From: Fodinisporobacter ferrooxydans | GTDB lineage: Bacteria; Bacillota; Bacilli; Tumebacillales; MYW30-H2 | Length of the DNA: 64,000 nucleotides | Reading direction: 5' to 3' | NCBI RefSeq assembly: GCF_022818495.1 | Contig: NZ_CP089291.1 | Span: 3,861,501 to 3,925,500, forward strand | Shown: positions 34,414-43,167 of the stretch, one piece after another | How the letters are laid out: each line of letters begins with the position of its first letter | How positions within the stretch are numbered: the first letter of the stretch is position 1 | The notes under the pieces: model-generated | Databases searched by the model: none | What the model was told of the DNA's origin: nothing | What the model saw: the letters and a program-made list of their open reading frames with translations, nothing else | Made by a program: the position numbers and the translations under genes

Positions 34414-34697
34414 ATGAGGAAAACCTTTTGTTACATTCGTTCTTTCAGAGAGCTGGCGGCAGGTGCAAGCCAGCAGAACCGTTACAGAAGGAGCATTTCC
34501 GAGTGGTCATTGGAACACATGGCAAATCCTGTTTTGTCATGTAAGTAATTTGATCCGGGGATTCCCGTTATCATTTCCCGAAAGGCTGTACATGCAGTAT
34601 ATACAGCGAAAAAGGGTGGCACCGCGATGAGTCCTCTCGCCCCTTTGTTTACAAATCCACAATTTGTAAACGAGGGCGGGAGGTTTTTAATTGTTTT
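34414..34697 (+). ncRNA. T-box leader, predicted serine-specific
   Basis: The stem I apical motif (AGAGAGCTGGCGGCAGGTGCAA and its pairing partner) is followed by the specifier region GCATTTCCGAG, with UCC (Ser) at 34498-34500 as the best specifier by alignment to known T-boxes. The T-box sequence AGGGTGGCACCGCG (34614-34627) forms the antiterminator, and a long hairpin (CTCTCGCCCC ... GGGCGGGAGG) ending in TTTTT forms the terminator. Uncharged tRNA-Ser would allow read-through into serA, the first step of serine synthesis. Confidence 0.88.
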
Positions 34698-34735
34698 TTG
34701 TAAAAGATAAGAGGTATTAGGAGGAGTGGAAGGAC

Positions 34736-36319
34736 ATGTTTAAAGTACTGGTAGCAGATCCAATTTCAGAATTAGGCTTGCAAAAATTGTATGAGCATCC
34801 CGATATCCAGGTGGATATCCAAACCGGATTGCCGGAAGCGGAAATTATCGCCATTATTGATCAATATGACGCATTATTGGTTCGCAGCCAAACAAAAGTA
34901 ACCGCAAGCATTATACAAGCCGGCAAAAAATTGCGCGTGATCGGAAGAGCCGGAGTCGGTGTAGATAATATTGATGTACCTGCCGCAACAAAAGCCGGCA
35001 TCATCGTCATGAACGCGCCGGATGGAAATACCATTTCTACAGCAGAACTTACATTTGCCATGATTATGGCGAGTGCCCGGAAAATTCCGCAAGCACATCA
35101 AAAGCTGAAAAACGGTACATGGGATCGCAAATCTTTTGTGGGTGTCGAACTCCGCAATAAAGTCCTTGGCATTATCGGCTTCGGCAGGATCGGTACCGAA
35201 GTAGCCAAACGCGCTCAAGCATTCGGAATGAAAGTAATGGCATATGACCCGTTCATGACGCCGGAAAAGGCGGAAGAAGTCGGTGTGCAAGCAGCTTCTG
35301 TCAATGAAATCGTAGAAGCGGCAGATTTTATTACTGTGCATACTCCTTTGACAAAAGATACAAAGCATATGATTTCTACTCCTCAATTCGCCAAAATGAA
35401 GCGCGGTGTTCGCATCATTAACTGTGCACGAGGAGGAATCATTGATGAAGCCGCCCTCTTTGAAGCAATTCAAAACGGTATTGTCGCAAATGCAGCTCTT
35501 GATGTATATGAACAAGAACCTCCGACAGATTCACCGCTCGTAGGACTTGAGCAAGTGGTGGTAACGCCTCATTTAGGTGCTTCGACAGAAGAAGCGCAAA
35601 TCAATGTGGCAATTGACGTTGCGGAAGAATTGGTAAACGTATTGACGGAACAACCATTCAAAAATGCCGTCAACCTGCCATCCTTGCCACAAGAAGTTTT
35701 GAAAAGCGTGCAGCCATATCTGGAATTGGGTGAAAAACTGGGACTTTTACTTGCGCAACGAATTCGCGGCCGTGTTCAAAGCATCAAATGTTCGTACGCT
35801 GGGGATTTGTCAAAAATCAGTGTCAGTCCCATTACACGTACGCTATTAAAAGGGATTCTTTCGTATCATTACGGAGAAGAAGTCAACTATATTAATGCAC
35901 CTTTGTTTGCGGAAGAACAAAAGATTCAAACAAGCGAAATAAAATCGGGCAAACATAAAGTATTCACCAATTTAATTCATGTAGAAGTCACAACGGATGA
36001 ACAGGTGTACTCGGTAGCCGGTACGTTATTTAACGGCCTTGGTCCGAAAATTGTGTCTTTGGATGGTTTTACGATCGATGCCAATCCAACTGGCACCATG
36101 TTAATTACGGAACATACGGATACTCCTGGAATTATCGGCCAAGTCGGTACCATTCTTGGCACGAGCGATATCAATATCGGGTCGATGCAAGTTGGCAGAA
36201 AAGAGGAAGGCGGCTTAGCCGTCATGGTATTGGGAATTGATAAGCCAATCTCCGTGGAGCTTTTACATTTGCTGCGAAATATCCGCGGAATCCACTCGGT
36301 ATCCGAAGTGAACCTATAA
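34736..36319 (+). CDS. serA: D-3-phosphoglycerate dehydrogenase
   Basis: A 527-residue long-form enzyme that oxidises 3-phosphoglycerate with NAD, the committed step of serine synthesis. The NAD-binding domain has GIIGFGRIGTEVAKRAQ; the catalytic Arg, Glu and His are in CARGGIIDEAAL, the following Glu region and TPHLGASTEEAQ. An intervening substrate-binding domain precedes a C-terminal ACT domain (HTDTPGIIGQVGTILG), the serine feedback site. ATG at 34736 follows GGAGTGGAAGGAC. It is controlled by the T-box leader upstream and followed by a terminator. Confidence 0.96.
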   Translation: MFKVLVADPISELGLQKLYEHPDIQVDIQTGLPEAEIIAIIDQYDALLVRSQTKVTASIIQAGKKLRVIGRAGVGVDNIDVPAATKAGIIVMNAPDGNTISTAELTFAMIMASARKIPQAHQKLKNGTWDRKSFVGVELRNKVLGIIGFGRIGTEVAKRAQAFGMKVMAYDPFMTPEKAEEVGVQAASVNEIVEAADFITVHTPLTKDTKHMISTPQFAKMKRGVRIINCARGGIIDEAALFEAIQNGIVANAALDVYEQEPPTDSPLVGLEQVVVTPHLGASTEEAQINVAIDVAEELVNVLTEQPFKNAVNLPSLPQEVLKSVQPYLELGEKLGLLLAQRIRGRVQSIKCSYAGDLSKISVSPITRTLLKGILSYHYGEEVNYINAPLFAEEQKIQTSEIKSGKHKVFTNLIHVEVTTDEQVYSVAGTLFNGLGPKIVSLDGFTIDANPTGTMLITEHTDTPGIIGQVGTILGTSDINIGSMQVGRKEEGGLAVMVLGIDKPISVELLHLLRNIRGIHSVSEVNL

Positions 36320-36350
36320 TCGTGAGCCAATAATCAATATTGAATATACA

Positions 36351-36386
36351 AAGCGCCTGTATCACAGCAATGTGGTGCAGGCGCTT
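36351..36386 (+). terminator. Hairpin downstream of serA
   Basis: AAGCGCCTG (36351-36359) pairs with CAGGCGCTT (36378-36386), with further pairing inside the loop (ATCAC/GTGGT). It lies 32 bases after the serA stop codon. The following 200 bases to the next gene are very AT-rich promoter-like DNA without a gene. Confidence 0.6.
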
Positions 36387-36589
36387 TGCGCATTCAATCG
36401 GGGATACACACATTTTTATATATTTTTTCTTGAAAGTTTTTCTGACTTTCTACAAACGAGTAACAACTATATTTAATTGAGGAAATATATATAAAAATTT
36501 TAATTATTAAAATTAAGAAACTATATTTACAAATTAACAGGAAGTTTTTATCATATAAATAGTAGTACGAATTTTAAGGAGGATTGAAC

Positions 36590-36997
36590 ATGCAAAAAAA
36601 TCCCGGAAAAAATCTTGGTTACAAATTAAAAATTTTACGCATCAAGAATAATTGGACACAAAAAGAGCTATCAAAGCGATGCGGTATTTCTACACCGCAC
36701 ATTTCCTCGATCGAGCGGGGAAAAAGAAACCCTTCTTTACAATACGCGGCTAGGTTGTCGCAAGCGTTGGATGTTCCCATTCAATATTTTTGCGATGTAG
36801 AAAACAACATGGTATTTTATCCGACCGGTTCATTGCCGCACATACATACATTTTCACCTTCTATTCAAAGACTCTTGCTGAACGAATCAAATACGCCCTA
36901 TCTTGCGCTCGCTCAACGAATCTCGGAAATCGGAGAATCTGCCATTCCAATCGTTTATGCATTGGTTGACGCTTTGCATACTTCTCATACCAATTAA
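36590..36997 (+). CDS. XRE-family transcriptional regulator
   Basis: About 135 residues. A Cro/CI-type helix-turn-helix occupies the N-terminal half (KLKILRIKNNWTQKELSKRC, then HISSIERGKRNPSLQYAARL), followed by a short C-terminal region without a recognised domain. ATG at 36590 follows AAGGAGG by seven bases. The DNA upstream is AT-rich with potential promoters. Similar stand-alone regulators such as SinR or SlrR control stationary-phase genes, but the target here cannot be read from the context. Confidence 0.82.
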   Translation: MQKNPGKNLGYKLKILRIKNNWTQKELSKRCGISTPHISSIERGKRNPSLQYAARLSQALDVPIQYFCDVENNMVFYPTGSLPHIHTFSPSIQRLLLNESNTPYLALAQRISEIGESAIPIVYALVDALHTSHTN

Positions 36998-37055
36998 ATC
37001 AATCCAAAACGGAATTTTTCAGTATTTGCAGCCACATGAAAACAAAAACATGAAA

Positions 37056-37085
37056 ACAAAAAAGGAAGGCGTATATGCCATCCTT
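37056..37085 (-). terminator. Terminator at the end of thiG
   Basis: On the minus strand AAGGATGGC...GCCTTCCTT, with one mismatch, is followed by TTTTTT. It overlaps the thiG stop codon. The A-run on the plus strand could also serve the regulator gene that converges from the left. Confidence 0.6.
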
Positions 37086-37857
37086 AGGAAATCATGCCTT
37101 CAAGTGGACTGCTTGCACTTGCGTAACGTTTTCTCGCGATCCTACCAGCCAAGAATCCGTCCCTCCCCGCCTGAATTGCGAGTTTCATCGCACGTGCCAT
37201 CCTTACCGGATCTTTTGCTCCAGACACTGCAGTATTCAACAACACGCCTGCAGCACCTAGTTCCATTGCAAACGCAGCATCTGCCGGTGAGCCGATGCCA
37301 GCATCGATAATAACAGGAACTTTTGCATCTTCAATGATAAATTGTATGTAATGGGAATTTAAAATGCCCAATCCCGATCCAATTGGCGATGCACCTGGCA
37401 TGATTGCCGCAGCGCCCGCTTCTTCCAATTTTTTTGCGAGAATCGGATCATCGTTTGTATAAGGCAACACGATAAATCCTTCATCCACCAAGCGTTTTGT
37501 AGCTTCCAATGTAGCAATCGGGTCCGGCAGCAGCGTCCGATCATCACCGATAATCTCAACCTTGATCATATCGCAGAGCCCAGATGCTTTCGCCAGCTTT
37601 GCAATCCGGACCGCCTCATCCACAGTCTTTGCACCTGCAGTATTCGGAAGCAATGTAAACCGTTTAAGATCCAATTGCTCCAAAAAATTGGGCGCGTCCG
37701 GGTTTTCTAAATTCAGTCGTCGAATCGCAAATGTCAAAACTTCCGATTCTGACTCGTCAACCGCTTTTGTTTGAATTTCCAGATCAGAAAATTTCCCAGT
37801 GCCCAAGAACAATCGGGATTGAAACTGTTTGCCTGCAATTATCAATGAATCCGTCAT
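37084..37857 (-). CDS. thiG: Thiazole synthase
   Basis: A 257-residue TIM-barrel enzyme that forms the thiazole phosphate of thiamine from deoxyxylulose phosphate, dehydroglycine and sulfur carried on ThiS. The Schiff-base Lys is in [37 protein letters not shown] and [16 protein letters not shown] are the family's phosphate-binding end. ATG at 37857 follows GGGAG with eight-base spacing; the frame is open 36 codons further upstream, but without a start signal. It is downstream of thiS on the same strand. No thiO, thiH or thiF gene is adjacent. Confidence 0.93.
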   Translation of the reverse strand: MTDSLIIAGKQFQSRLFLGTGKFSDLEIQTKAVDESESEVLTFAIRRLNLENPDAPNFLEQLDLKRFTLLPNTAGAKTVDEAVRIAKLAKASGLCDMIKVEIIGDDRTLLPDPIATLEATKRLVDEGFIVLPYTNDDPILAKKLEEAGAAAIMPGASPIGSGLGILNSHYIQFIIEDAKVPVIIDAGIGSPADAAFAMELGAAGVLLNTAVSGAKDPVRMARAMKLAIQAGRDGFLAGRIARKRYASASSPLEGMIS

Positions 37858-38001
37858 TGTGGTTCTCCCTTCAGTTTCAAAATCTAAATCGAGATGGCTA
37901 GTCGAATTTGCTAGTTTAACTTGAAAGTTGGTATTGCTTGTTGAACTTGAGGCCGATATTGCCAAGCGCCGGATGTCGTCAGCCGTTTTGCTGTGTACCG
38001 A

Positions 38002-38202
38002 TCAACCGCCGCCGACGAAGTGCACGATTTCAATTCGATCTCCATCAGCTACTGGGACTTCGGTATATTGGTCTCTCGGAACAATCTCTAAATTATGTTC
38101 TATGATTATGATTCTCTCATTTAATCTATATTCATGGACAAGATCCGCAATTGTTTTCACATTCTGAAACTCTTTTTCCATACCGTTCACAATCAGTTTC
38201 AT
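38002..38202 (-). CDS. thiS: Sulfur carrier protein ThiS
   Basis: A 66-residue ubiquitin-fold protein ending in HFVGGG; the terminal Gly-Gly accepts sulfur as thiocarboxylate for thiazole synthesis. MKLIVNGMEKEFQNVKTIAD at the N-terminus is typical. ATG at 38202 follows GGAGGG with nine-base spacing. It lies 144 bases upstream of thiG. No TPP riboswitch motif was found in the leader; instead a strong hairpin sits 29 bases upstream of the start. Confidence 0.9.
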   Translation of the reverse strand: MKLIVNGMEKEFQNVKTIADLVHEYRLNERIIIIEHNLEIVPRDQYTEVPVADGDRIEIVHFVGGG

Positions 38203-38230
38203 GCCCCGCTTCCCTCCTCTCCAGCAACAT

Positions 38231-38258
38231 TCATGCCGGACCTCCTCGTCCGGCATGA
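38231..38258 (-). promoter_or_regulatory. Perfect hairpin in the thiS leader with GAGGAG loop
   Basis: An 11-base perfect stem (minus strand TCATGCCGGAC / GTCCGGCATGA) closes a six-base GAGGAG loop. There is no T-run, so it is not a standard terminator. It lies 29 bases upstream of the thiS start codon. Confidence 0.5.
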
Positions 38259-38308
38259 AACATATAATTTCACCGCAACTATAGCACTTCTGAATAGTTC
38301 TGACAAGT

Positions 38309-38350
38309 AAAAAAAGGCCCCTTTCGCCAAGTTTCAAGGCAAAAGAGGCT
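38309..38350 (-). terminator. Terminator of the CoA-binding protein gene
   Basis: Minus-strand GCCTCTTTTGCC pairs with GGCGAAAGGGGC (two G-U pairs) and is followed by seven T. It lies about 140 bases after the stop codon at 38491. The 38351-38490 gap holds no gene. Confidence 0.6.
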
Positions 38351-38490
38351 AAAGAGGAGAAGAGAAAATAGGGTAGTATTAGTGTTTTCCAAATCTGCCG
38401 TGTTTATACATGGAATTTAAAATCTCAGCCTCACCGAGTCGACAAATTCCAAAATTTCTGGTGCTGCAATCTCTTCCCACTATATTTCCC

Positions 38491-38904
38491 TTATATTTTC
38501 ACAGCGCCTAACAATCTTCTGTGCTCTACTTTTAAACAGCGATCCATTACAAACGGAATGCCAGCCTGTTCAGCCAGTCGTTTGGCCTCATCATTGACGA
38601 TTCCAGACTGCAGCCAGATAAGCTTTGGTCGGATGCTGACAGCTTGTTGAACCACTTCCAAAACATGCTCGCTGCGCCGAAAAATATCGACAATATCTAC
38701 CGGCCCGTCAAGGTTTCTTAAATCCGGATGTGCAGCTCTTCCAAGAATATTGCCGGCATTCGGGTTCACAGGGACAATTTCATACCCCTGTGACTGAAGA
38801 TAGGATGCCACTTCGTGACTTGCTTTTGCAGGATCAACAGATAATCCAACGACAGCAATCGTTTTGCTCTGTTTTAATATGTCCGAAATTTGTTGGTCAT
38901 TCAA
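38491..38904 (-). CDS. CoA-binding Rossmann-fold protein (YccU-like)
   Basis: A 137-residue protein of the small CoA-binding domain family. TIAVVGLSVDPAKASHEVASYLQ gives the nucleotide-binding loop; VPVNPNAG and VDIVDIFRRSEHV, then IWLQSGIVNDEA and the conserved MDRCLKVEHRR end, match YccU/YneT-type proteins. The biochemical role of this family is not settled. ATG at 38904. It lies downstream of the resDE two-component genes but is unlikely to be functionally tied to them. Confidence 0.88.
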   Translation of the reverse strand: MNDQQISDILKQSKTIAVVGLSVDPAKASHEVASYLQSQGYEIVPVNPNAGNILGRAAHPDLRNLDGPVDIVDIFRRSEHVLEVVQQAVSIRPKLIWLQSGIVNDEAKRLAEQAGIPFVMDRCLKVEHRRLLGAVKI

Positions 38905-38921
38905 GATTGCTCATCCTTTCT

Positions 38922-39194
38922 TTATGACTCAAATGTATATACTGAGTTTTTGGATGGCTCCCAAAAACACTTAACGCCATATTTTCCCGATTTGGTTTGG
39001 AAAATACCGATAAACGCGGGAGACATAACTTCATGCAAGTAGTTGTCCGTCAGACGGGTTACCAGGCAATTTGCCTGAAAACGACTGTTATACAACTTTG
39101 TAAAGTATACCCAAGCCATAAAATTCAATACGCCCTTTCCGATATACGATAGCATTTGGTATTCTACAGTATATCCAAAAAAGAGCGTAATCAT
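38922..39194 (-). CDS. Hypothetical small protein, doubtful
   Basis: A frame of 90 residues from ATG 39194 (TTG at 39212 would add six) lying between resE and the CoA-binding protein gene. It contains a hydrophobic N-terminal stretch followed by a soluble part rich in Lys, Phe and Ser. No ribosome binding site precedes either start and I recognise no family. It fills the whole gap, so it may be a real gene or a degraded one. Confidence 0.3.
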   Translation of the reverse strand: MITLFFGYTVEYQMLSYIGKGVLNFMAWVYFTKLYNSRFQANCLVTRLTDNYLHEVMSPAFIGIFQTKSGKYGVKCFWEPSKNSVYTFES

Positions 39195-39226
39195 GGCTGC
39201 AATACAAACCAAAAAACACCAGCTAT

Positions 39227-40999
39227 CTATGCAATTGGCAGAATAACAGTAAAGACAGTGCCGATGCCTTCTTCACTCTCCACAAGTACTTCCCCGTGAT
39301 GTGACTCGACGATATTCTTTACGATTGACAAACCCAGACCGGTACCGCCCTTGCTTCGCGTCCGCGCTTTATCAACCTTGTAAAACCTCTCCCAAATAAA
39401 CGGAAGATCAGCAGCAGGTATGCCAGTCCCTGTATCTGCGATTTGCATTTTGCAAAAATCCCCGGTTCTATGCAAACGAAGTCTGACAGATCCATCTTCC
39501 TGAGTATGGCGAATCGCATTGTCTACCAAATTGATTACAACCTGTTCAAGCCTGTCTTCACTGCCTTTTACGATATAAGTTTCACTCTCGGCTACTTCAG
39601 TTACCAACTGAATATTGCGCTCGGCAGCTAATGCCGAGTACTTTCTAGCAACACGCTTCACCAATTGATCGACATCTACAGGATCGTCATCTGCAAAAAA
39701 TTGACCGGACTGGAGTTGGGCCAGATCCAACAGGTCATTGACCAAACGGCGCATGCGAAGCGTTTCGTCCAAAATAATCGATGTAAGTTCCCGCCGTTGT
39801 TCAGGGTCGTCATCGAACCCATCCAATAAAGCTTCACTGTAGCCTTGCAACATGGCTAAGGGCGTCCGTAATTCATGTGACACGTTTGCCACGAAATCTT
39901 TCCGCAATCGATCCAGTGTACGCTCCTCTGTCACATCTCGCAATACTGCCACAGCACCTCGCAAAGTTTTTGCCGTGTGTTCGTATAGAGGTGTCATCGT
40001 AACAATAATGGTTCGACCTTGCCATGTCATTTCATACTCTTGTACTTCATGGCTCACCAGAACTCGTTGTTCCAGTTCAAACAACTCTTTGGGCAATTGG
40101 TTATTATCCAATTTGCCTTGTTCAGACAGAAAAAATGTCCGCAGCCATTTTTTTGCGCTCGGATTGGCAAGCGTAATCCAACCGTTCAAATCGGCGGAAA
40201 TCACAGCATCTTCCATACTTGTAATGATGCCTGAAAGCTGCTCTTTCTCTTTGGAGACATCCTCGATTGTCGATTTTAAACGATTGGCCAAATAGTTGAA
40301 TGTCATGCCTAATCGTCCGACTTCATCACGAGTCGTGACATTGACTTCTCCCTGAAAGTCCCCGACTGCCATGCGTTCCGCCACTTCATTCATTTTCAGC
40401 AAAGGCCTGGACAAATTTTTGGACACGACAAACGCAAGTCCTGTAGTTAATACGACACCCAGACCTACTGCAAATAAAATCAGATCGCTGATGTATTTGC
40501 GCGGACCTTCTGTCACATCGACCGATTGATTTAAAACCAGAAACCCTTGCAGCGAATGTTGTTTCATAATGGGTGCATATACCCACCAACTGTCAGTTTG
40601 CTGCTCTTTTGACAGTTGACCCGTCGTATCGAGTATGGAAGCAGGCGTTCTACGGGCAACCGGTCGGCCTGTCAGAACATCTTGGCGTTCAGTGGCTGTA
40701 AGAGCACTTAAAATTTCCTTTGTCTTTACATCTTTTCCAAGCCTACCCGTAATATAAGAAACGGTACTGTGGGATTGATACGCGAGTTGATGTGCCAAAG
40801 AAACGCCCAAATTGCTTTGCGGCACTTCTGATAACACAGTGGCAATCTCAACGCCCCGATCCTCAATCAACGTTTTCTGTGAATTAAAAATGTAACTGTC
40901 AAACAGTTGCTGCAAATAAAAAGATAGAATTACAAGTACGACAATGACCAGACCGATAATGGTCAGCCAAAGTTTTGCAACAATACTATTCCGAATCAC
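39227..40999 (-). CDS. resE: Sensor histidine kinase ResE
   Basis: A 590-residue membrane sensor. Two transmembrane helices (about residues 10-28 and 170-190) flank an extracytoplasmic domain; then come HAMP, a PAS domain (about 245-355), the dimerisation domain with phospho-accepting His in VANVSHELRTPLAML, and the ATPase domain with the N box in NLVDNAIRHTQ and ADTGTGIPAAD. The GTG start overlaps the resD stop by four bases, indicating coupling. The system senses respiratory state and controls cytochrome biogenesis and anaerobic genes in Bacillus. WalK-like kinases share this layout; the adjacent resBC genes favour ResE. Confidence 0.86.
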   Translation of the reverse strand: MIRNSIVAKLWLTIIGLVIVVLVILSFYLQQLFDSYIFNSQKTLIEDRGVEIATVLSEVPQSNLGVSLAHQLAYQSHSTVSYITGRLGKDVKTKEILSALTATERQDVLTGRPVARRTPASILDTTGQLSKEQQTDSWWVYAPIMKQHSLQGFLVLNQSVDVTEGPRKYISDLILFAVGLGVVLTTGLAFVVSKNLSRPLLKMNEVAERMAVGDFQGEVNVTTRDEVGRLGMTFNYLANRLKSTIEDVSKEKEQLSGIITSMEDAVISADLNGWITLANPSAKKWLRTFFLSEQGKLDNNQLPKELFELEQRVLVSHEVQEYEMTWQGRTIIVTMTPLYEHTAKTLRGAVAVLRDVTEERTLDRLRKDFVANVSHELRTPLAMLQGYSEALLDGFDDDPEQRRELTSIILDETLRMRRLVNDLLDLAQLQSGQFFADDDPVDVDQLVKRVARKYSALAAERNIQLVTEVAESETYIVKGSEDRLEQVVINLVDNAIRHTQEDGSVRLRLHRTGDFCKMQIADTGTGIPAADLPFIWERFYKVDKARTRSKGGTGLGLSIVKNIVESHHGEVLVESEEGIGTVFTVILPIA

Positions 41000-41712
41000 T
41001 CTGGCACCTCAAATTTATATCCGACTCCCCAAACGGTAACGATCATTGCTGCCACATCTTCCGACACGTGTCCCAATTTTTCACGAAGGCGCTTGATATG
41101 TGTGTCCACTGTCCGTTGATCTCCATAGAATTGATAATTCCAGACATCCCGCAACAATTCTTCTCGACTGAACACTTTTTCCGGTCGGGAAGCGAGATAG
41201 CAAAGCAATTCATACTCTTTGGGTGTTAGACTGACTTCTTCTTCTTGAACATTGACCTTACGGGATTCCAAATGTATCGTTAAATGCGGAAACGTCATGA
41301 TTTGGGAAATATTAGTCGTTGCGTTGATGGCTGTCCCTGCTTGGCTGCGCTTTAAAAGTGCTTTTACACGCATGACAAGCTCACGCGGACTAAAAGGTTT
41401 GACCACATAATCATCGGCCCCAAGCTCAAAACCATGGATCCGATTCACTTCATCACCTGAAGCAGTTAACATAATGACCGGAGTATCTTTATGTTGACGC
41501 AATTCCGCACAAACATTCCGACCATCCATACCTGGCAGCATCAGATCTAAAATAATTACGCTATAATCATGATTTAACGCTTTTTCAAGGGCCTCTTCTC
41601 CATTTTCCGCTTCTTCCACGAAAAAAGAATTGCGCTCCAAATACATTTTTACCAATCTGCGGATTCTTTCTTCGTCGTCGACAACTAGTACTTTCGGTTG
41701 CAATTCTGGCAT
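40996..41712 (-). CDS. resD: Response regulator ResD
   Basis: A 238-residue OmpR/PhoB-type regulator. The receiver domain has VLVVDDEERIRRLVKMYLER with the acidic pocket and phospho-accepting Asp in VIILDLMLPGMDG; the C-terminal winged helix reads LTPKEYELLCYLASRPEKVF to the VDTHIKRLREK recognition region. ATG at 41712 lies 255 bases downstream of resC in the same direction. With resB, resC and resE it forms the respiration-control locus; no resA gene is found between resB and the upstream genes. Confidence 0.9.
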   Translation of the reverse strand: MPELQPKVLVVDDEERIRRLVKMYLERNSFFVEEAENGEEALEKALNHDYSVIILDLMLPGMDGRNVCAELRQHKDTPVIMLTASGDEVNRIHGFELGADDYVVKPFSPRELVMRVKALLKRSQAGTAINATTNISQIMTFPHLTIHLESRKVNVQEEEVSLTPKEYELLCYLASRPEKVFSREELLRDVWNYQFYGDQRTVDTHIKRLREKLGHVSEDVAAMIVTVWGVGYKFEVPE

Positions 41713-41967
41713 GTCGGATCATCCCTTCTATACAAAAACAAAAGATTTCTTTTCTATAGGATTCAGAATTATGCAAATCCTATTGTGTATCAAAATGCGA
41801 CATATTTCAACACGTCACTTATTCTGTACGCGTAATAAAAGTCCTTTTGTAAATGATTGAAAAACGTAAAAAAACTAAAACACATACTTTCATTTAGGTT
41901 TTTTCCACTTTTCGCGTACTGTGCTGCATACGTGCGTATAGGAATCGTACTGACTGAACAATATCAA

Positions 41968-43167
41968 CTACATGGAAGCTCCGGCATAGGAGTGAAGACC
42001 TACAATCATAAAATTGACGCCGACCAAGAGAAACAATATGACTACAAATCCGGCCACTGCCATCCATGCAGATTTTTTCCCCTCCCATCCTTTCGTCAAT
42101 CGCAAATGCAAGTACGCTGTATAGTATAACCAAGTAATCAATGCCCAAGTTTCTTTAGGATCCCATGACCAATAGGATCCCCAGGCTTCTTGCGCCCATA
42201 ACATGGCAAATACCAGCGCGCCGAGTGTAAACACAGGGTACCCGATTGCAATCGCACGATAGCTTAATTCATCCAATATGGAAGCGTCTAATTCTTTCAC
42301 CCATTTGCCGACGACTTCTACCAATGGATGACGGAGCAGCATGCGCAACCCAATATACAATACACTCCCGCCAAATAATGACCAAAGAACGGTATTTAAC
42401 TTTAATACCTGATTGACAGCTTGCAAGGACGATGGAATCTTCACGAGTGGCAACGGGAGGCCGATCCAATGTGTGATACTGCCGCTCTTGGAAGAGCCGA
42501 TCAGCGGCGGGAGGTCGTATGCCAATCCCGATCCCTGATCTTCCACCGAATAGTGAAGAAATTTAAATAGTAAACTTACCAAGACAAAGGAAAATAACGT
42601 AAGAAACAGAAACAATGTAAACTCCAAAAACTTTGTCGAGGAATTTTTTTCATGCATGTTTGTTACGTTCAGCAGATACATAAATGCGGCCGCAAATCCG
42701 ATCGTTAAAATTCCTTCCCCTAATGCGGCAGTCGATACATGAATATTGAGCCAATAGCTTTGTAAGGCCGGTATCAGCGGCATTTCACGTGTCGGGAAAA
42801 CGGACGCGTAACCGAGAATCACAACGCCAATAGGACTTGCGAATGCACCTAAAACCGTAAATTTATAAAAAGCGTTAATCGTGACAAACGCCAGCATGAT
42901 GCAAAAGGCCCAAAAGCTCATATATTCAAACATATTGGAGACAGGAATATGTTGCTCCACCAGCCCGCGCAGGAGTATGGCAAGTAAATGAGCGACAACA
43001 CCAACGATTGCCGAACGATATCCCCAATGCGTCCAAATATTGCCTTTGGACAAAGGATGTTTGAAGCGGATCTTTTTCCCTGTTACGCCAATGATATACA
43101 AAATGGTAGAAAACATATATCCGAAAAACGATACGACATATAACCAATTACTTACGCTTAACAACAA
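41968..43167 (-). CDS. resC: Cytochrome c biogenesis protein ResC/CcsA type
   Basis: A 399-residue multi-span membrane protein. The haem-handling WWD-type motif reads WGSYWSWDPKETWALI near residue 320, with conserved His residues in flanking loops; this is the CcsA component of the system II haem lyase that attaches haem to c-type apocytochromes outside the membrane. The TTG start at 43167 follows AAGGGGGG and overlaps the resB end by 20 bases. Confidence 0.9.
   Translation of the reverse strand: MLLSVSNWLYVVSFFGYMFSTILYIIGVTGKKIRFKHPLSKGNIWTHWGYRSAIVGVVAHLLAILLRGLVEQHIPVSNMFEYMSFWAFCIMLAFVTINAFYKFTVLGAFASPIGVVILGYASVFPTREMPLIPALQSYWLNIHVSTAALGEGILTIGFAAAFMYLLNVTNMHEKNSSTKFLEFTLFLFLTLFSFVLVSLLFKFLHYSVEDQGSGLAYDLPPLIGSSKSGSITHWIGLPLPLVKIPSSLQAVNQVLKLNTVLWSLFGGSVLYIGLRMLLRHPLVEVVGKWVKELDASILDELSYRAIAIGYPVFTLGALVFAMLWAQEAWGSYWSWDPKETWALITWLYYTAYLHLRLTKGWEGKKSAWMAVAGFVVILFLLVGVNFMIVGLHSYAGASM

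Noticed and set aside
37858-38001. TPP riboswitch before thiG or thiS
   Set aside because: The conserved aptamer segments (CTGAGA, ACCTGA-type) are not present on either strand.
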